From the NCBI RefSeq assembly GCF_003313465.1, contig NZ_KZ845664.1:372001-436000 (forward strand): a stretch of 64,000 nt of DNA, given 5' to 3'. The notes under the pieces are model-generated. The model had not been told where the DNA came from, did no database searches, and was given only the letters and a program-made list of their open reading frames with translations. The position numbers were made by a program, and so were the translations under genes. The number at the start of each line of letters is the position of its first letter. Position 1 is the first letter of the stretch. The stretch is from Thermoflavimicrobium daqui (GTDB lineage: Bacteria; Bacillota; Bacilli; Thermoactinomycetales; Thermoactinomycetaceae). Shown here piece after piece: positions 1 through 9,971 of this stretch.

Positions 1-1016
1 AGAATTTTTCTGAGGAGATCACCCAAACGTTACATCAACATCCGATGATCGAGGTTATTACAGATGAAGTAACTGAGATTCCTCACGGTCCCACTATTAT
101 TGCTACAGGACCACTTACTTCCGATCGACTTTCTGATCAACTAAAAGCTTTAACAGGAGAAGAATATCTATATTTTTATGATGCTGCAGCTCCAATTATC
201 GAAAAAGATAGCATTGATATGAATAAAGTTTTCGTTGCATCTCGTTATGATAAAGGAGAGGCTGCTTATTTAAACTGTCCAATGAACAAAGAAGAGTTTG
301 AGCGATTTTATAATGCTCTTGTGTCTGCAGAAGTAGCCCCTCTAAAAGAATTTGAGAAGGAAATTTATTTTGAAGGATGTATGCCAATAGAAGTATTGGC
401 CAAAAGAGGGGAGAAGACGCTTCTTTTTGGTCCTCTTAAACCAGTTGGATTAGTCAATCCCCATACAGGGGAACGTCCCTATGCAGTCGTTCAGTTACGA
501 CAGGATAATCAAGCCGGAACACTATATAACATTGTCGGTTTTCAGACACATTTAAAATGGGGTGCACAAAAAGAAGTATTTCAATTAATCCCAGGACTTG
601 AAAATGCAGAAATTGTACGTTATGGAGTGATGCACCGTAATACTTTTATCAATTCACCTAAGCTACTAAAGCCAACTTATCAGATACGAGATCGAGAAGA
701 TCTTTTTTTTGCAGGACAGATGACTGGCGTTGAAGGCTATGTGGAGTCGGCTGCTTCTGGACTGCTTGCTGGAATCAATGTGGCACGTTTGGTAGCAGAT
801 CAAAAGCTAGTTGTGCCACCAGCGACAACGGCGATAGGAAGTTTGGCTCATTATATTACAACAGCAGATCCAAAACATTTTCAACCGATGAATGCGAATT
901 TTGGTTTGTTTTCTCCACTAGAGGAGCGAATTCGTTCAAAGAAAGAACGGACTGAACGCTATGCCAAACGCGCTATAGGGAACATTCAGAATTTTATTTC
1001 CAACCTAAACAATTAG
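1..1016 (+). CDS. trmFO: TrmFO, tRNA (m5U54) methyltransferase, folate/FAD dependent (5' partial)
   Basis: Methylates U54 in the T-loop of tRNA using methylene-tetrahydrofolate and FADH2. The reading frame is open from base 3, so the gene begins before the window. The N-terminal FAD-binding glycine motif, about 110 residues of a usual 435, is not visible. Family hallmarks seen are ATGPLTS near residue 35 of the visible part, FGPLKPVGL with NPHTG, and the C-terminal [20 protein letters not shown] block. The next gene is hslV, with a 75-base gap and no xerC/codV between them, unlike B. subtilis. Confidence 0.93.
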   Translation, partial: NFSEEITQTLHQHPMIEVITDEVTEIPHGPTIIATGPLTSDRLSDQLKALTGEEYLYFYDAAAPIIEKDSIDMNKVFVASRYDKGEAAYLNCPMNKEEFERFYNALVSAEVAPLKEFEKEIYFEGCMPIEVLAKRGEKTLLFGPLKPVGLVNPHTGERPYAVVQLRQDNQAGTLYNIVGFQTHLKWGAQKEVFQLIPGLENAEIVRYGVMHRNTFINSPKLLKPTYQIRDREDLFFAGQMTGVEGYVESAASGLLAGINVARLVADQKLVVPPATTAIGSLAHYITTADPKHFQPMNANFGLFSPLEERIRSKKERTERYAKRAIGNIQNFISNLNN

Positions 1017-1091
1017 CCTTGCTAAGTTTTTGTATAGTGTGATACCATGACCGTGTGGTCGAAAGAGCAGATGAGAGGCTGGTGACATACA

Positions 1092-1631
1092 TTGCAACAG
1101 TTTCATGCAACGACGATTTTTGCCATTCGTCATAATGGAGCAGGAGCAATTGCAGGGGACGGTCAAGTTACTTTTGGCAATCAAATGGTTATGAAGCATG
1201 GAGCCAAAAAGATTCGGCGTCTATATCGCGGAGAGGTTTTAGCTGGATTTGCAGGTTCCGTTGCCGATGCGATTACTCTATTTGAAAAATTTGAGATGAA
1301 GCTAGAGGAATATCAAGGTAATTTAGCGAGAGCTGCTGTCGAACTTGCTAAGGAATGGCGCTCAGATAAAGTACTTCGGCGTTTAGAAGCGATGATGATC
1401 GTTTTAAATAAAGAAAAGATGTTTTTGATCTCGGGAAATGGAGAAATCATTGAGCCAGACGATGGCATTTTAGCGATTGGCTCAGGTGGGAGCTTCGCTC
1501 TTTCTGCTGGTAGAGCACTTCAACGCTATGCGGATCATATGTCAGCTAGAGATATTGCCAAGGCTGCTCTTACTATCGCTAGCGAAGTTTGTGTGTTTAC
1601 AAATAATCAAATCATCATAGAGGAGGTATAA
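1092..1631 (+). CDS. hslV: HslV (ClpQ/CodW) proteolytic subunit of the HslUV protease
   Basis: Barrel-shaped peptidase that degrades proteins unfolded by HslU in the cytoplasm. The start is TTG at 1092: a TGA lies in frame nine bases upstream and GAGAGG precedes it. It encodes 179 aa with the usual [18 protein letters not shown] and AIGSGG motifs. Residue 2 is Gln, so the N-terminal serine described for B. subtilis CodW is absent. The Thr-Thr at residues 7-8 aligns with the catalytic Thr1 of ordinary HslV, implying removal of a six-residue propeptide. It is followed after two bases by hslU, so the two are clearly co-transcribed. Confidence 0.94.
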   Translation: MQQFHATTIFAIRHNGAGAIAGDGQVTFGNQMVMKHGAKKIRRLYRGEVLAGFAGSVADAITLFEKFEMKLEEYQGNLARAAVELAKEWRSDKVLRRLEAMMIVLNKEKMFLISGNGEIIEPDDGILAIGSGGSFALSAGRALQRYADHMSARDIAKAALTIASEVCVFTNNQIIIEEV

Positions 1632-1633
1632 TC

Positions 1634-3046
1634 TTGGCTAGCGTAGGTAAAAATTCTGAACAATGGACCCCTAGACAGATTGTTGCTGAACTCGATAAAT
1701 ATATCGTCGGACAACATCAGGCTAAACGAGCAGTGGCCATTGCTCTCCGTAACCGATATCGTCGAAGTTTATTATCACAAGAGCTAAAAGACGAAGTCGT
1801 ACCGAAAAATATTTTGATGATCGGGCCAACAGGAGTTGGTAAGACAGAGATAGCTCGTCGCTTAGCCAAGTTAGTTGGAGCGCCATTTATTAAATTGGAA
1901 GCCACCAAATTCACTGAGGTTGGCTATGTTGGTCGGGACGTAGAATCGATGATTCGTGATTTGGTTGAAACAGCGATCCGTATGGTTAAATCGGAGAAAT
2001 TGGAAAGTGTAAAAAGCCAAGCACGTGCTTTAGCAAACGATCGAATTGTAGAGATTTTGGTACCTGCTAAAAAAACGACGAGTCATTTTAAAAACCCATT
2101 CGAAATGTTGTTCTCACAAAATAATAAGCAAACCCCAAGTAGTTCTGATTCTGATGAACAAGGGCAAGTTGCTTTAAGACGGCGTGAAGTTAAACAAAAA
2201 TTGAACGCTGGGGAATTAGAAGATCAAGTAATTGAGATCGAGATCGAAGAGCAGGCTCCAACCATGTTTGATATGTTTGCTGGGACAGGTGCCGAACAAA
2301 TGGGCATGAATATGCAAGAGGTATTAGGACAATTTTTACCGAAAAGAACCAAAAAACGCCGTTTACCTATTCGTGAAGCACGGGAGGTGCTCACACAGGA
2401 AGAAGGTCAAAAACTAATCGATATGGATCAGGTCATTCAAGATGCATTAGAGCGGGTCGAGCAATCAGGAATTATCTTTCTCGATGAGATTGATAAAATT
2501 GCAGGCAAAGATCGACAAGGGCCTGATGTATCAAGAGAAGGCGTGCAGCGAGATATTCTGCCGATTGTAGAAGGATCTACCGTCATGACCAAATATGGGC
2601 CCGTTAAAACAGATCACATTTTATTTATGGCTGCGGGAGCGTTTCATGTTGCAAAGCCATCAGACTTAATTCCTGAATTGCAAGGTCGTTTTCCAATTCG
2701 TGTAGAATTAAAAGATCTAACAGCAGATGATTTTGTCAGGATTTTAACAGAACCGAAAAGTGCCTTGATTAAACAATATACAGCACTTTTAGAAACGGAA
2801 AATATTCATATTTCCTTTACCGATGAAGCGATTCGGGAATTAGCTAGTCTTGCAGCCAAAGTGAATAGTGGTACTGAAAATATCGGAGCACGTCGATTGC
2901 ATACGATTATGGAGCGTTTACTAGAGGAGCTTTCATTTGAGGCACCCGATATTGAACTGGAAGAGTTTGTGATTACACCCCAATATGTTCGCGAACGCTT
3001 AGCGGATATTGCAGAAGATCGAGATTTAAGTCAATATATTTTATAG
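1634..3046 (+). CDS. hslU: HslU (ClpY/CodX) ATPase subunit of HslUV
   Basis: AAA+ unfoldase that feeds substrates to HslV. It is 470 aa, the normal size. Walker A GPTGVGKT is near residues 64-71, the I-domain fills about 110-240, and Walker [10 protein letters not shown] is near 275. The C-terminal sensor region contains [20 protein letters not shown]. The start is TTG at 1634 behind a strong AGGAGGT. The tail LSQYIL is typical of the segment that docks into HslV. It lies between hslV and codY, as in other Bacillales. Confidence 0.95.
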   Translation: MASVGKNSEQWTPRQIVAELDKYIVGQHQAKRAVAIALRNRYRRSLLSQELKDEVVPKNILMIGPTGVGKTEIARRLAKLVGAPFIKLEATKFTEVGYVGRDVESMIRDLVETAIRMVKSEKLESVKSQARALANDRIVEILVPAKKTTSHFKNPFEMLFSQNNKQTPSSSDSDEQGQVALRRREVKQKLNAGELEDQVIEIEIEEQAPTMFDMFAGTGAEQMGMNMQEVLGQFLPKRTKKRRLPIREAREVLTQEEGQKLIDMDQVIQDALERVEQSGIIFLDEIDKIAGKDRQGPDVSREGVQRDILPIVEGSTVMTKYGPVKTDHILFMAAGAFHVAKPSDLIPELQGRFPIRVELKDLTADDFVRILTEPKSALIKQYTALLETENIHISFTDEAIRELASLAAKVNSGTENIGARRLHTIMERLLEELSFEAPDIELEEFVITPQYVRERLADIAEDRDLSQYIL

Positions 3047-3069
3047 ACTTGGAAGGAGGCTACCCAGTC

Positions 3070-3846
3070 ATGATATTATTAGACAAAGCAAGACAAATCA
3101 ATCGTTTGTTGCAAAGAACTGGGGGACAAGCAGTTAGCTTTATGGAGATGGCCGAAGTATTAAGAGATATTATCGGCTGTAATACGTATGTTGTGAGCCG
3201 AAAAGGAAAGGTGCTTGGCTTTGGTGTTGCCCAAGAGTATGCAGATGATGAGATTAACAACTGGGCACTTCGCGAAGGCAAGATTCCTGAAATGTATAAT
3301 GAACTGCTGTTGGAATTTAGAAATACACAGCATAACTTGGATGAAAAGAGTCCATTTGATTTTACAAGGCAATTGAATGAAGTAGCCCAACATCGCTATA
3401 TTACCATTGTCCCAGTCATTGGTGGAGGAGATCGTTTAGGAACCCTTTTACTTACTCGATTTGATCAAGAGTTTACCAATGATGACTTGGTATTGACTGA
3501 ATATGGAGCAACAGTAGTAGGAATGGAAATTTTACGTGAGAAAGCAGAGCAAGCAGAAGAGGAAGCGCGTAATCGTGCTGTAGTTCAAATGGCGATTAGC
3601 TCTCTATCATATAGTGAGCTTGAAGCAGTTGAACATATCTTTGAAGAGCTTGATGGTAAAGAAGGATTGCTTGTTGCCAGTCGGATTGCTGATCGTGTAG
3701 GTATTACCCGTTCGGTTATTGTTAATGCGCTGCGGAAGCTAGAAAGTGCTGGTGTAATCGAATCACGTTCTCTTGGAATGAAAGGAACCTACATCAAAAC
3801 TTTAAATGACCGGCTGATTCCTGCTTTAATGAAGCATCGTTCTTAA
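3070..3846 (+). CDS. codY: CodY, GTP- and branched-chain-amino-acid-sensing global repressor
   Basis: Pleiotropic repressor of nutrient-limitation genes in Firmicutes. It has 258 residues, with a GAF sensor domain over about 1-155 and a C-terminal winged helix near 200-245 ([20 protein letters not shown]). ATG 3070 is preferred over TTG 3049 because GGAAGGAGG precedes it and the product then matches known CodY N-termini. It is the last gene of the hslVU-codY unit. The flagellar operon that follows codY in B. subtilis is absent; rpsB comes next. Confidence 0.96.
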   Translation: MILLDKARQINRLLQRTGGQAVSFMEMAEVLRDIIGCNTYVVSRKGKVLGFGVAQEYADDEINNWALREGKIPEMYNELLLEFRNTQHNLDEKSPFDFTRQLNEVAQHRYITIVPVIGGGDRLGTLLLTRFDQEFTNDDLVLTEYGATVVGMEILREKAEQAEEEARNRAVVQMAISSLSYSELEAVEHIFEELDGKEGLLVASRIADRVGITRSVIVNALRKLESAGVIESRSLGMKGTYIKTLNDRLIPALMKHRS

Positions 3847-3860
3847 TTTACTGGAAATGC

Positions 3861-3890
3861 TTGCGAAATGCTTACGGTTTATGGTATATT
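3861..3890 (+). promoter_or_regulatory. Probable sigma-A promoter for rpsB
   Basis: TTGCGA at 3861-3866 and TATATT at 3885-3890 are separated by 18 bp. They lie just after codY and before the rpsB leader. Confidence 0.55.
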
Positions 3891-3914
3891 CGTGATTGGT
3901 GTAAAGAGCACACA

Positions 3915-3978
3915 CGCTGAAGGATTGGTAGCAGACGGTGCCGACTTGTTCGGTCTCTGACTCCTGATGAATTCAGCG
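3915..3978 (+). promoter_or_regulatory. Structured rpsB 5' leader, possible S2 autoregulatory RNA
   Basis: CGCTGAA (3915-3921) pairs perfectly with TTCAGCG (3972-3978). A weaker inner GCCGA/TCGGT stem lies between them. The outer stem ends about 20 bases before the rpsB Shine-Dalgarno. Ribosomal-protein leaders often bind their product; S2 feedback here is an inference. Confidence 0.4.
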
Positions 3979-4008
3979 GAGGATGAAAACCACAAGGAGG
4001 ATTAATCG

Positions 4009-4713
4009 ATGGCAGTTGTAACGATGAAACAATTGTTAGAAGCAGGGGTTCATTTCGGACACCAAACACGCCGTTGGAACCCAAAAATGAGCAAGTATAT
4101 TTTTACAGAACGTAACGGTATTTACATTATTGATTTGCAAAAAACCGTTAAAATGATGGAGCAAGCTTATAACTTCGTTCGTGAGCTTGCAACCCAAGAT
4201 GCTACTGTTTTATTTGTTGGAACGAAAAAACAAGCACAAGAAGCTGTAAAAGAAGAAGCTGAGCGTTGTGACATGTTTTATATAAACCATCGTTGGCTTG
4301 GTGGAACCTTAACCAACTTCCAAACCATTCGTAAACGGATCGATCGTTTACATGAATTAGAGAAAATGGAACAAGATGGTATTTTTGAAGTTCTTCCTAA
4401 AAAAGAAGTGATCTTGCTGAAAAAAGAACAAGCACGTCTGGAGAAATTCTTGGGCGGCATCAAACATATGAAAAAATTACCTGATGCCATTTTTATCATC
4501 GATCCACGCAAAGAACGTATCGCTGTAGCAGAAGCACGCAAGTTGAATATTCCAATCATCTCGATTGTGGATACCAACTGTGATCCAGATGAAGTGGATT
4601 ATGTTATCCCTGGTAACGATGATGCCATCCGTGCTGTTCGTCTCTTTACTGCAAAAATTGCTGATGCAATTTTAGAAGGTAGACAAGGCGAGCAACAAAA
4701 CACCGCTTCTTAA
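4009..4713 (+). CDS. rpsB: 30S ribosomal protein S2
   Basis: Structural protein of the small ribosomal subunit. It has 234 residues, with [13 protein letters not shown] near the start and the conserved [12 protein letters not shown] and [12 protein letters not shown] segments. ATG 4009 follows AAGGAGG. It has its own promoter and leader upstream and an intrinsic terminator downstream, so tsf may be partly uncoupled from it. Confidence 0.97.
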   Translation: MAVVTMKQLLEAGVHFGHQTRRWNPKMSKYIFTERNGIYIIDLQKTVKMMEQAYNFVRELATQDATVLFVGTKKQAQEAVKEEAERCDMFYINHRWLGGTLTNFQTIRKRIDRLHELEKMEQDGIFEVLPKKEVILLKKEQARLEKFLGGIKHMKKLPDAIFIIDPRKERIAVAEARKLNIPIISIVDTNCDPDEVDYVIPGNDDAIRAVRLFTAKIADAILEGRQGEQQNTAS

Positions 4714-4722
4714 GAAAATGAG

Positions 4723-4758
4723 AAAGGGTGGCAAGTTTGATCTTAGCCACCCTTTTAT
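4723..4758 (+). terminator. Intrinsic terminator after rpsB
   Basis: AAAGGGTGGC (4723-4732) pairs with GCCACCCTTT (4746-4755), followed by TTAT. It probably attenuates rpsB-tsf transcription. Confidence 0.75.
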
Positions 4759-4819
4759 AAACATAGGGTAAATACAAAAATAGTAAAATTTGTAAATTGA
4801 ATGAAAGGTTGGAAACAAT

Positions 4820-5482
4820 ATGGCAGTAACAGCCGCTTTAGTTAAAGAACTACGTGAAAAAACAGGCGCTGGCATGATGGATTGTAAAAAAGCCTTAGTA
4901 GAAACCAATGGTGATCTTGAAAAAGCGATTGAATACCTACGTGAAAAAGGAATGGCTTCAGCTGCTAAAAAAGCAGGCCGTGTCGCTGCTGAAGGAGCTG
5001 TAGGATCATACATACATGCGGGTGGCCGTATCGGTGTGTTGGTAGAAGTGAACTGTGAAACAGACTTCGTTGCAAATACGGAAGAGTTTCAATCTTTAGT
5101 TAAAGATGTTGCGATGCAAGTTGCTGCGATGAATCCAAAATATGTTCGTCGTGAAGAAGTTCCTGCACAAGAAGTTGAAAAAGAGCGTGCTATTTTAAAA
5201 GAACAAGCTCTTAAAGAAGGAAAGCCTGAAAAAGTAGTAGAGAAGATTGTAGAAGGTCGTTTAAATAAATACTACGAAGAAGTTTGTTTATTAGAGCAAG
5301 TGTTTATTAAAAATACGAGTGAAAACAAAAATAGAACGATTGACCAGCTCGTTAAAGAGCACATTGCACGGATTGGTGAGAACATCTCCATTCGTCGCTT
5401 TGTCCGTTATGAATTAGGTGAAGGAATTGAAAAGCGCCAAGATAACTTCGTAGAAGAAGTTATGGCGCAAGTGAAGAAGTAA
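4820..5482 (+). CDS. tsf: Elongation factor Ts (short form)
   Basis: Guanine-nucleotide exchange factor for EF-Tu. It has the N-terminal UBA-like [12 protein letters not shown] motif near residues 15-27 and the core segment [11 protein letters not shown] near 74-84. At 220 residues it is well below the roughly 290 of B. subtilis EF-Ts. It matches the shorter class that lacks part of the second core subdomain, and its ending (VMAQVKK) looks complete rather than truncated. ATG 4820 is preceded by GAAAGG. Confidence 0.95.
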   Translation: MAVTAALVKELREKTGAGMMDCKKALVETNGDLEKAIEYLREKGMASAAKKAGRVAAEGAVGSYIHAGGRIGVLVEVNCETDFVANTEEFQSLVKDVAMQVAAMNPKYVRREEVPAQEVEKERAILKEQALKEGKPEKVVEKIVEGRLNKYYEEVCLLEQVFIKNTSENKNRTIDQLVKEHIARIGENISIRRFVRYELGEGIEKRQDNFVEEVMAQVKK

Positions 5483-5501
5483 CGGGAAAGGCAAACATAT
5501 A

Positions 5502-5530
5502 GGGAACACTAACCTGTGTTCCCTTTTTTT
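5502..5530 (+). terminator. Intrinsic terminator after tsf
   Basis: GGGAACAC (5502-5509) pairs with GTGTTCCC (5516-5523), followed by a run of seven T. Confidence 0.88.
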
Positions 5531-5571
5531 GCAGAGAATATAAGCCCTATTGGTAGAAATGGAGGAATGGT

Positions 5572-6309
5572 ATGAGCACTCCAAAATATAAACGGATTGT
5601 ATTAAAATTAAGCGGTGAAGCTCTAGCAGGAGATCAGGGATATGGTATTGAGTCAGCAGTAATTTCCTCCATCGCCAAGCAAATCAAAGAAGTGGTAGAT
5701 TTAGGTGTAGAAGTTGCGATTGTCGTAGGTGGCGGTAATATTTGGAGAGGAATTTCTGGGGCTTCTAAAGGTATTGACCGAGCAACGGCAGACTATATGG
5801 GAATGCTGGCAACAGTGATGAATTCCCTCGCTTTACAAGATGCATTAGAGTCCATCGGAGTACCTACCCGTGTCCAAACATCCATCGAAATGCGGCAAAT
5901 TGCTGAACCCTACATTCGACGAAAAGCAATCCGTCATTTGGAAAAAGGGCGTGTTGTCATTTTTGCAGCTGGGATCGGAAACCCATTTTTCTCCACTGAT
6001 ACGACAGCAGCACTTCGAGCCGCTGATATCGAAGCGGAAGTGATTTTGATGGCGAAAAATAATGTAGACGGTGTTTATAGTGCAGACCCTAGTTTAGACC
6101 CAAGTGCACATAAATATGACACATTAACCTTTTTAGATGTACTTAATCAAGGCTTGGGAATTATGGACTCAACTGCTGCTTCCTTATGTATGGATAATGA
6201 TATTCCTTTAATTGTTTTTAATATTTCCACGGAAGGAAACATTCAACGTGTAACTCTGGGAGAACATATTGGAACTGTAGTAAGAGGGAGTGTTTCAAAT
6301 GGTAAATGA
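5572..6309 (+). CDS. pyrH: UMP kinase
   Basis: Hexameric kinase converting UMP to UDP, unrelated to eukaryotic UMP/CMP kinases. It has 245 aa of the amino-acid kinase fold. LKLSGEAL near residue 11 and [10 protein letters not shown] near residue 50 form the nucleotide site, and [15 protein letters not shown] and [14 protein letters not shown] are conserved. GGAGG lies before ATG 5572. The 3' end overlaps frr, indicating translational coupling. Confidence 0.96.
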   Translation: MSTPKYKRIVLKLSGEALAGDQGYGIESAVISSIAKQIKEVVDLGVEVAIVVGGGNIWRGISGASKGIDRATADYMGMLATVMNSLALQDALESIGVPTRVQTSIEMRQIAEPYIRRKAIRHLEKGRVVIFAAGIGNPFFSTDTTAALRAADIEAEVILMAKNNVDGVYSADPSLDPSAHKYDTLTFLDVLNQGLGIMDSTAASLCMDNDIPLIVFNISTEGNIQRVTLGEHIGTVVRGSVSNGK

Positions 6310-6856
6310 GATTAAAAAGCAAGCACAGGATAAGATGGAAAAAGCCATTCAAGTATTGAAAAAAGACTTGGCATCACTTCGTGCCGGTCGGGCAAATCCT
6401 GCATTACTAGATAAAGTCATTGTTGAATATTATGGTAGTGAAATGCCAATTAACCAGTTAGCCAATATTTCTACTCCAGATCCGCGCTCTTTACTTATTC
6501 AGCCATGGGATAAATCGGCTCTAGCGGAAATTGAACGTGCGATTTTGAAATCGGAGTTAGGGCTTACACCATCGAATGATGGAAGTGTAATTCGTATTAA
6601 CTTACCAGCTCTGACCGAAGAGAGACGTAGTGAACTGGTGAAACTGGCACGTAAAACGGGTGAAGAGGCGAAAGTTGCCATTCGAAATGTCCGTAGAGAT
6701 GCAAATGACGAACTAAAAAAGCTTGAAAAAAATGGTGAAGTTCCGGAAGATGTAGCTCGTAGAGGACAAGATGAAGTACAAAAACTAACAGATCGCTTTA
6801 TTAAAGAAATAGATAATGTTGTCCAAGCAAAAGAAAAGGAAATTATGGAGATTTAG
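6299..6856 (+). CDS. frr: Ribosome recycling factor
   Basis: Splits post-termination ribosomes together with EF-G. It is 185 aa from ATG 6299, with the characteristic [20 protein letters not shown] and [11 protein letters not shown] segments and a C-terminal long helix. GTG 6290 is an alternative start nine bases earlier, but AGAGGGA is placed best for 6299. It overlaps the end of pyrH by 11 bases. Confidence 0.95.
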   Translation: MVNEIKKQAQDKMEKAIQVLKKDLASLRAGRANPALLDKVIVEYYGSEMPINQLANISTPDPRSLLIQPWDKSALAEIERAILKSELGLTPSNDGSVIRINLPALTEERRSELVKLARKTGEEAKVAIRNVRRDANDELKKLEKNGEVPEDVARRGQDEVQKLTDRFIKEIDNVVQAKEKEIMEI

Positions 6857-6873
6857 GTGCATATAATTGGGTT

Positions 6874-6904
6874 AAAACCCCTTCGACAAGTGAGGGGGTT
6901 TTCC
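6874..6904 (+). terminator. Intrinsic terminator after frr
   Basis: AAAACCCC (6874-6881) pairs with GGGGTTTT (6895-6902), extended inward by three weaker pairs. It separates frr from uppS. Confidence 0.75.
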
Positions 6905-6989
6905 AGCTACATAACCTATTTCTTGCATAAGCTCAGTTGTAATATACTAGATATACAAAAAGAGCTAGTTAGTTCCGGAGGAATGGAAT

Positions 6990-7772
6990 ATGCTTAAATC
7001 TTTTAAACGTTGGATGGGTTCAGGAGGAAATAGTGGGTTAACACAAAGTGAACTATTAGAGGAGATTCGTAAGCACCCGATTCCTGAACATATCGGGATC
7101 ATTATGGATGGCAATGGTCGTTGGGCAAAGAAACGTGGTTTAATCAGAACAGCAGGGCATGCAGCCGGTATGAAAAGAGTCCGTGATATTATTCGAGCTG
7201 CTGATGAAATTGGGATAAAAGTCTTAACTTTCTACTCATTTTCCACAGAAAATTGGAAGCGCCCTAAAGAAGAAGTTGATTATTTAATGAAGCTTCCAGT
7301 TAAATTTCTAAAGACTGACTTGCAAGAACTGATTGACCGAAATGCGAAGGTACAAATATTAGGTGAAAAAGAAAAAACTCCTTCGTTTACACAAAAAGCA
7401 TTGGAAGAGTTTGAAGACAAAACGAAAAATAATACAGGCCTTATCATTAACTTTGCGATTAATTATGGTTCGCGTGATGAAATTCTTCGCGCCATTCATC
7501 ATATCATAGATGATGTTAAAAAAGGAAATATTGATAAAGACGACATTAATGAAGAGTTGATGAATCGTTATTTGCTTACATGTGGCTTACCTGATCCAGA
7601 CTTAATTATTCGTACCAGTGGTGAAATTCGTATAAGTAACTTTTTATTGTGGCAGTTGGCTTATAGTGAGCTGTTTTTCACTGATACATTATGGCCTGAC
7701 TTTACCGATATACTGTTTTATGAAGCGATTAATGACTTCCAACATCGCTCTCGTCGATATGGAGCAGTGTAA
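6990..7772 (+). CDS. uppS: Undecaprenyl diphosphate synthase (cis-prenyltransferase)
   Basis: Makes the C55 lipid carrier of peptidoglycan and teichoic acid synthesis by adding isopentenyl units to farnesyl diphosphate. The catalytic Asp is in IIMDGNGRWA (Asp40). FYSFSTENWKRP and the C-terminal RTSGEIRISNF motif are intact. It has 260 residues with an extra 20-residue polar N-terminus. ATG 6990 follows GGAGG. cdsA and dxr follow closely, so lipid and isoprenoid genes are grouped as in B. subtilis. Confidence 0.96.
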   Translation: MLKSFKRWMGSGGNSGLTQSELLEEIRKHPIPEHIGIIMDGNGRWAKKRGLIRTAGHAAGMKRVRDIIRAADEIGIKVLTFYSFSTENWKRPKEEVDYLMKLPVKFLKTDLQELIDRNAKVQILGEKEKTPSFTQKALEEFEDKTKNNTGLIINFAINYGSRDEILRAIHHIIDDVKKGNIDKDDINEELMNRYLLTCGLPDPDLIIRTSGEIRISNFLLWQLAYSELFFTDTLWPDFTDILFYEAINDFQHRSRRYGAV

Positions 7773-7795
7773 GAAAGACAGGGGTTAAGAAGATA

Positions 7796-8599
7796 ATGAA
7801 GCAAAGAGTTCTTACGGGGGTGTTGGGGGCAGCCGGTTTTCTTTTTCTCTTGTGGTTGGGGAATTGGTGGTATTCTGCAGGTCTTATCATTTTAGCCACC
7901 ATTTCTTACTTAGAATTTTGTCGGATGCAAGACTTAAGCTGGAAACAGTTTCAAGTCATTATTGGATTGGGTTTTGTTTGGTTACTTATTCTTACAACAG
8001 GACTCGATCAACAGTTGCCTCTACCATCCTTTCCTATTTTTGGAGATTTAAAATTAATTAATTTTGCATTGGTTCTGTTTTTAATTTTAATTGTACTCAC
8101 AAGGAACCAATTTGATATTCACCAGATGGCTTATTTATTCGTCGGGGCATTATACATAGGTTATGGTTTTGCATATATGATTCAGACCATCTGGAGAACG
8201 GATGGTTTGGCATTGACTTTGCTAATTATTTTGGTGATATGGGCAACAGATTCGGGAGCTCTCTTTTTGGGAAAGCGTTTTGGAAAAAAGAAGCTTTGGC
8301 CTGATATCAGTCCAAATAAAACTGTTGAAGGATCAATTGGCGGTCTCGTGTTTGGGGTAATAATGAGTATTATCGTTTTGCAGTTTTTCCCTAAACTCGG
8401 AACCTTACCTGCTGTGATTTTATTGGGGTTTGTTATTTCATTTTCTGGCCAAGTTGGAGATTTAATTGAATCTGCTTGGAAGCGAACGACAGGTGTGAAG
8501 GATACAGGAACCATTTTACCAGGTCATGGCGGGATCTTAGATCGATTTGATAGTCTGTTATTTACATTTATTATTCTACATCTACTAGAGATTGTTTGA
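7796..8599 (+). CDS. cdsA: Phosphatidate cytidylyltransferase (CDP-diglyceride synthase)
   Basis: Integral membrane enzyme making CDP-diacylglycerol from CTP and phosphatidic acid. It has 267 residues, with seven or so hydrophobic segments and the C-terminal signature SAWKRTTGVKDTGTILPGHG followed by GILDRFDS. ATG 7796 is preceded by GGGGTTAAGAAG, a modest ribosome site. The stop lies 14 bases before the dxr start. Confidence 0.95.
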   Translation: MKQRVLTGVLGAAGFLFLLWLGNWWYSAGLIILATISYLEFCRMQDLSWKQFQVIIGLGFVWLLILTTGLDQQLPLPSFPIFGDLKLINFALVLFLILIVLTRNQFDIHQMAYLFVGALYIGYGFAYMIQTIWRTDGLALTLLIILVIWATDSGALFLGKRFGKKKLWPDISPNKTVEGSIGGLVFGVIMSIIVLQFFPKLGTLPAVILLGFVISFSGQVGDLIESAWKRTTGVKDTGTILPGHGGILDRFDSLLFTFIILHLLEIV

Positions 8600-8613
8600 A
8601 GGGAGTAAAGGGG

Positions 8614-9771
8614 ATGTCAGAAAAGGTAGTCATTCTAGGGTCTACAGGGTCGATTGGAACAAATACTCTTGAAGTCATTCGGCAGCATCCAGAAGAGTTT
8701 ACTGTGGTAGCGCTAGCAGCAGGTACGAATGTTGAGGAAATGATCAAACAAGCCAAAGCCTATCGACCCAAGGTAGTATCAATGGCAACCAAAGAGGCAG
8801 CAGAAAAAGTTCGTTTTGCCTTAGATGACTCCATTCAAGTACTTTATGGGGAAGAAGGTTTACTAGAAGTTGCTACTTACCATGAAGCCACCTTTGTTGT
8901 TTCAGCGATTGTAGGAAGTAGGGGGCTTGCACCTACACTTGCAGCTATTCAAGCTGGAAAAAAGATTGGTTTAGCAAATAAAGAGTCGTTAATAACAGCA
9001 GGTCATATTATTACAGAAGCTGCCAAGAAAGCAGGCGTCCCTATTTTACCTATTGATAGTGAGCACTCCGCTCTTTTTCAGTGTTTAAATGGGGAAAGGA
9101 AACAAGATGTTCAGAGATTAATTGTGACAGCTTCAGGTGGAGCATTTCGTGACTGGTCACGAGAACAACTAGTCAATGCGACGCCTGCTGATGCACTTAA
9201 ACATCCAAATTGGTCGATGGGACCAAAAGTAACAGTAGATTCGGCAACCTTAATGAATAAAGGGCTTGAAGTAATGGAGGCTCACTGGCTATTTGGGTTT
9301 CCTTATGAACAGATTGAGGTACTTATTCATCCACAAAGTATTATTCATTCAATGGTAGAGTTTCATGACGGAGCTATCATGGCTCAGTTAGGATCGCCAG
9401 ATATGAAAGTACCAATTCAATATGCTCTATCTTATCCTAAACGCTTGCCATTATCTGGTGAACCGCTTGACTTTGTGCAGATATCGCGGTTAGATTTTCG
9501 TAAGCCTGATTTTGTTCAATATCCATGCTTAAAGATGGCATATGAAGCTGGACGAGCTGGTGGAACCATGCCAACAGTCTTAAATGCAGCCAATGAAGTC
9601 GCGGTAGAGCAGTTCTTGGCTGGCGAGATTCCGTTTTTAGCTATTGAGCACAAGGTTGAGGAAGCATTGTCATCCCACCAATGGATACCGCATCCCTCTT
9701 TATCTGAAATTGAAGAGGCAGATCGGTGGGCAAGAGAGTTTGCTAAAAAGATAAAAATAGCCCATGTGTAA
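8614..9771 (+). CDS. dxr: 1-deoxy-D-xylulose 5-phosphate reductoisomerase
   Basis: Second step of the MEP isoprenoid pathway: converts DXP to MEP with NADPH and a divalent metal. It has 385 residues. The NADPH motif GSTGSIG is near residues 8-14, metal-binding DSEHSALFQ near 150, and the flexible active-site segment HPNWSMGPKVTVDSATLMNK near 205-225. ATG 8614 follows GGGAGTAAAGGGG and is preferred over an upstream TTG that overlaps cdsA. Confidence 0.96.
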   Translation: MSEKVVILGSTGSIGTNTLEVIRQHPEEFTVVALAAGTNVEEMIKQAKAYRPKVVSMATKEAAEKVRFALDDSIQVLYGEEGLLEVATYHEATFVVSAIVGSRGLAPTLAAIQAGKKIGLANKESLITAGHIITEAAKKAGVPILPIDSEHSALFQCLNGERKQDVQRLIVTASGGAFRDWSREQLVNATPADALKHPNWSMGPKVTVDSATLMNKGLEVMEAHWLFGFPYEQIEVLIHPQSIIHSMVEFHDGAIMAQLGSPDMKVPIQYALSYPKRLPLSGEPLDFVQISRLDFRKPDFVQYPCLKMAYEAGRAGGTMPTVLNAANEVAVEQFLAGEIPFLAIEHKVEEALSSHQWIPHPSLSEIEEADRWAREFAKKIKIAHV

Positions 9772-9971
9772 ATAAAAATATGCTATATTTTGGGATTCAA
9801 CATTTTGATTATGCCTAGTCTAAAAAGCGAGTCGTTTTTGTATACAATCAATGAGGATAAGAGATTCTTAGAGCAAGGAGATGTAAATAAATTCAAAGAC
9901 GGTAAGCGAATTTTAGAAGGCAATCCCTATCAAAGTCTTGCCATTATAGCAGGGTGGTGAAGAAGTCAAAT

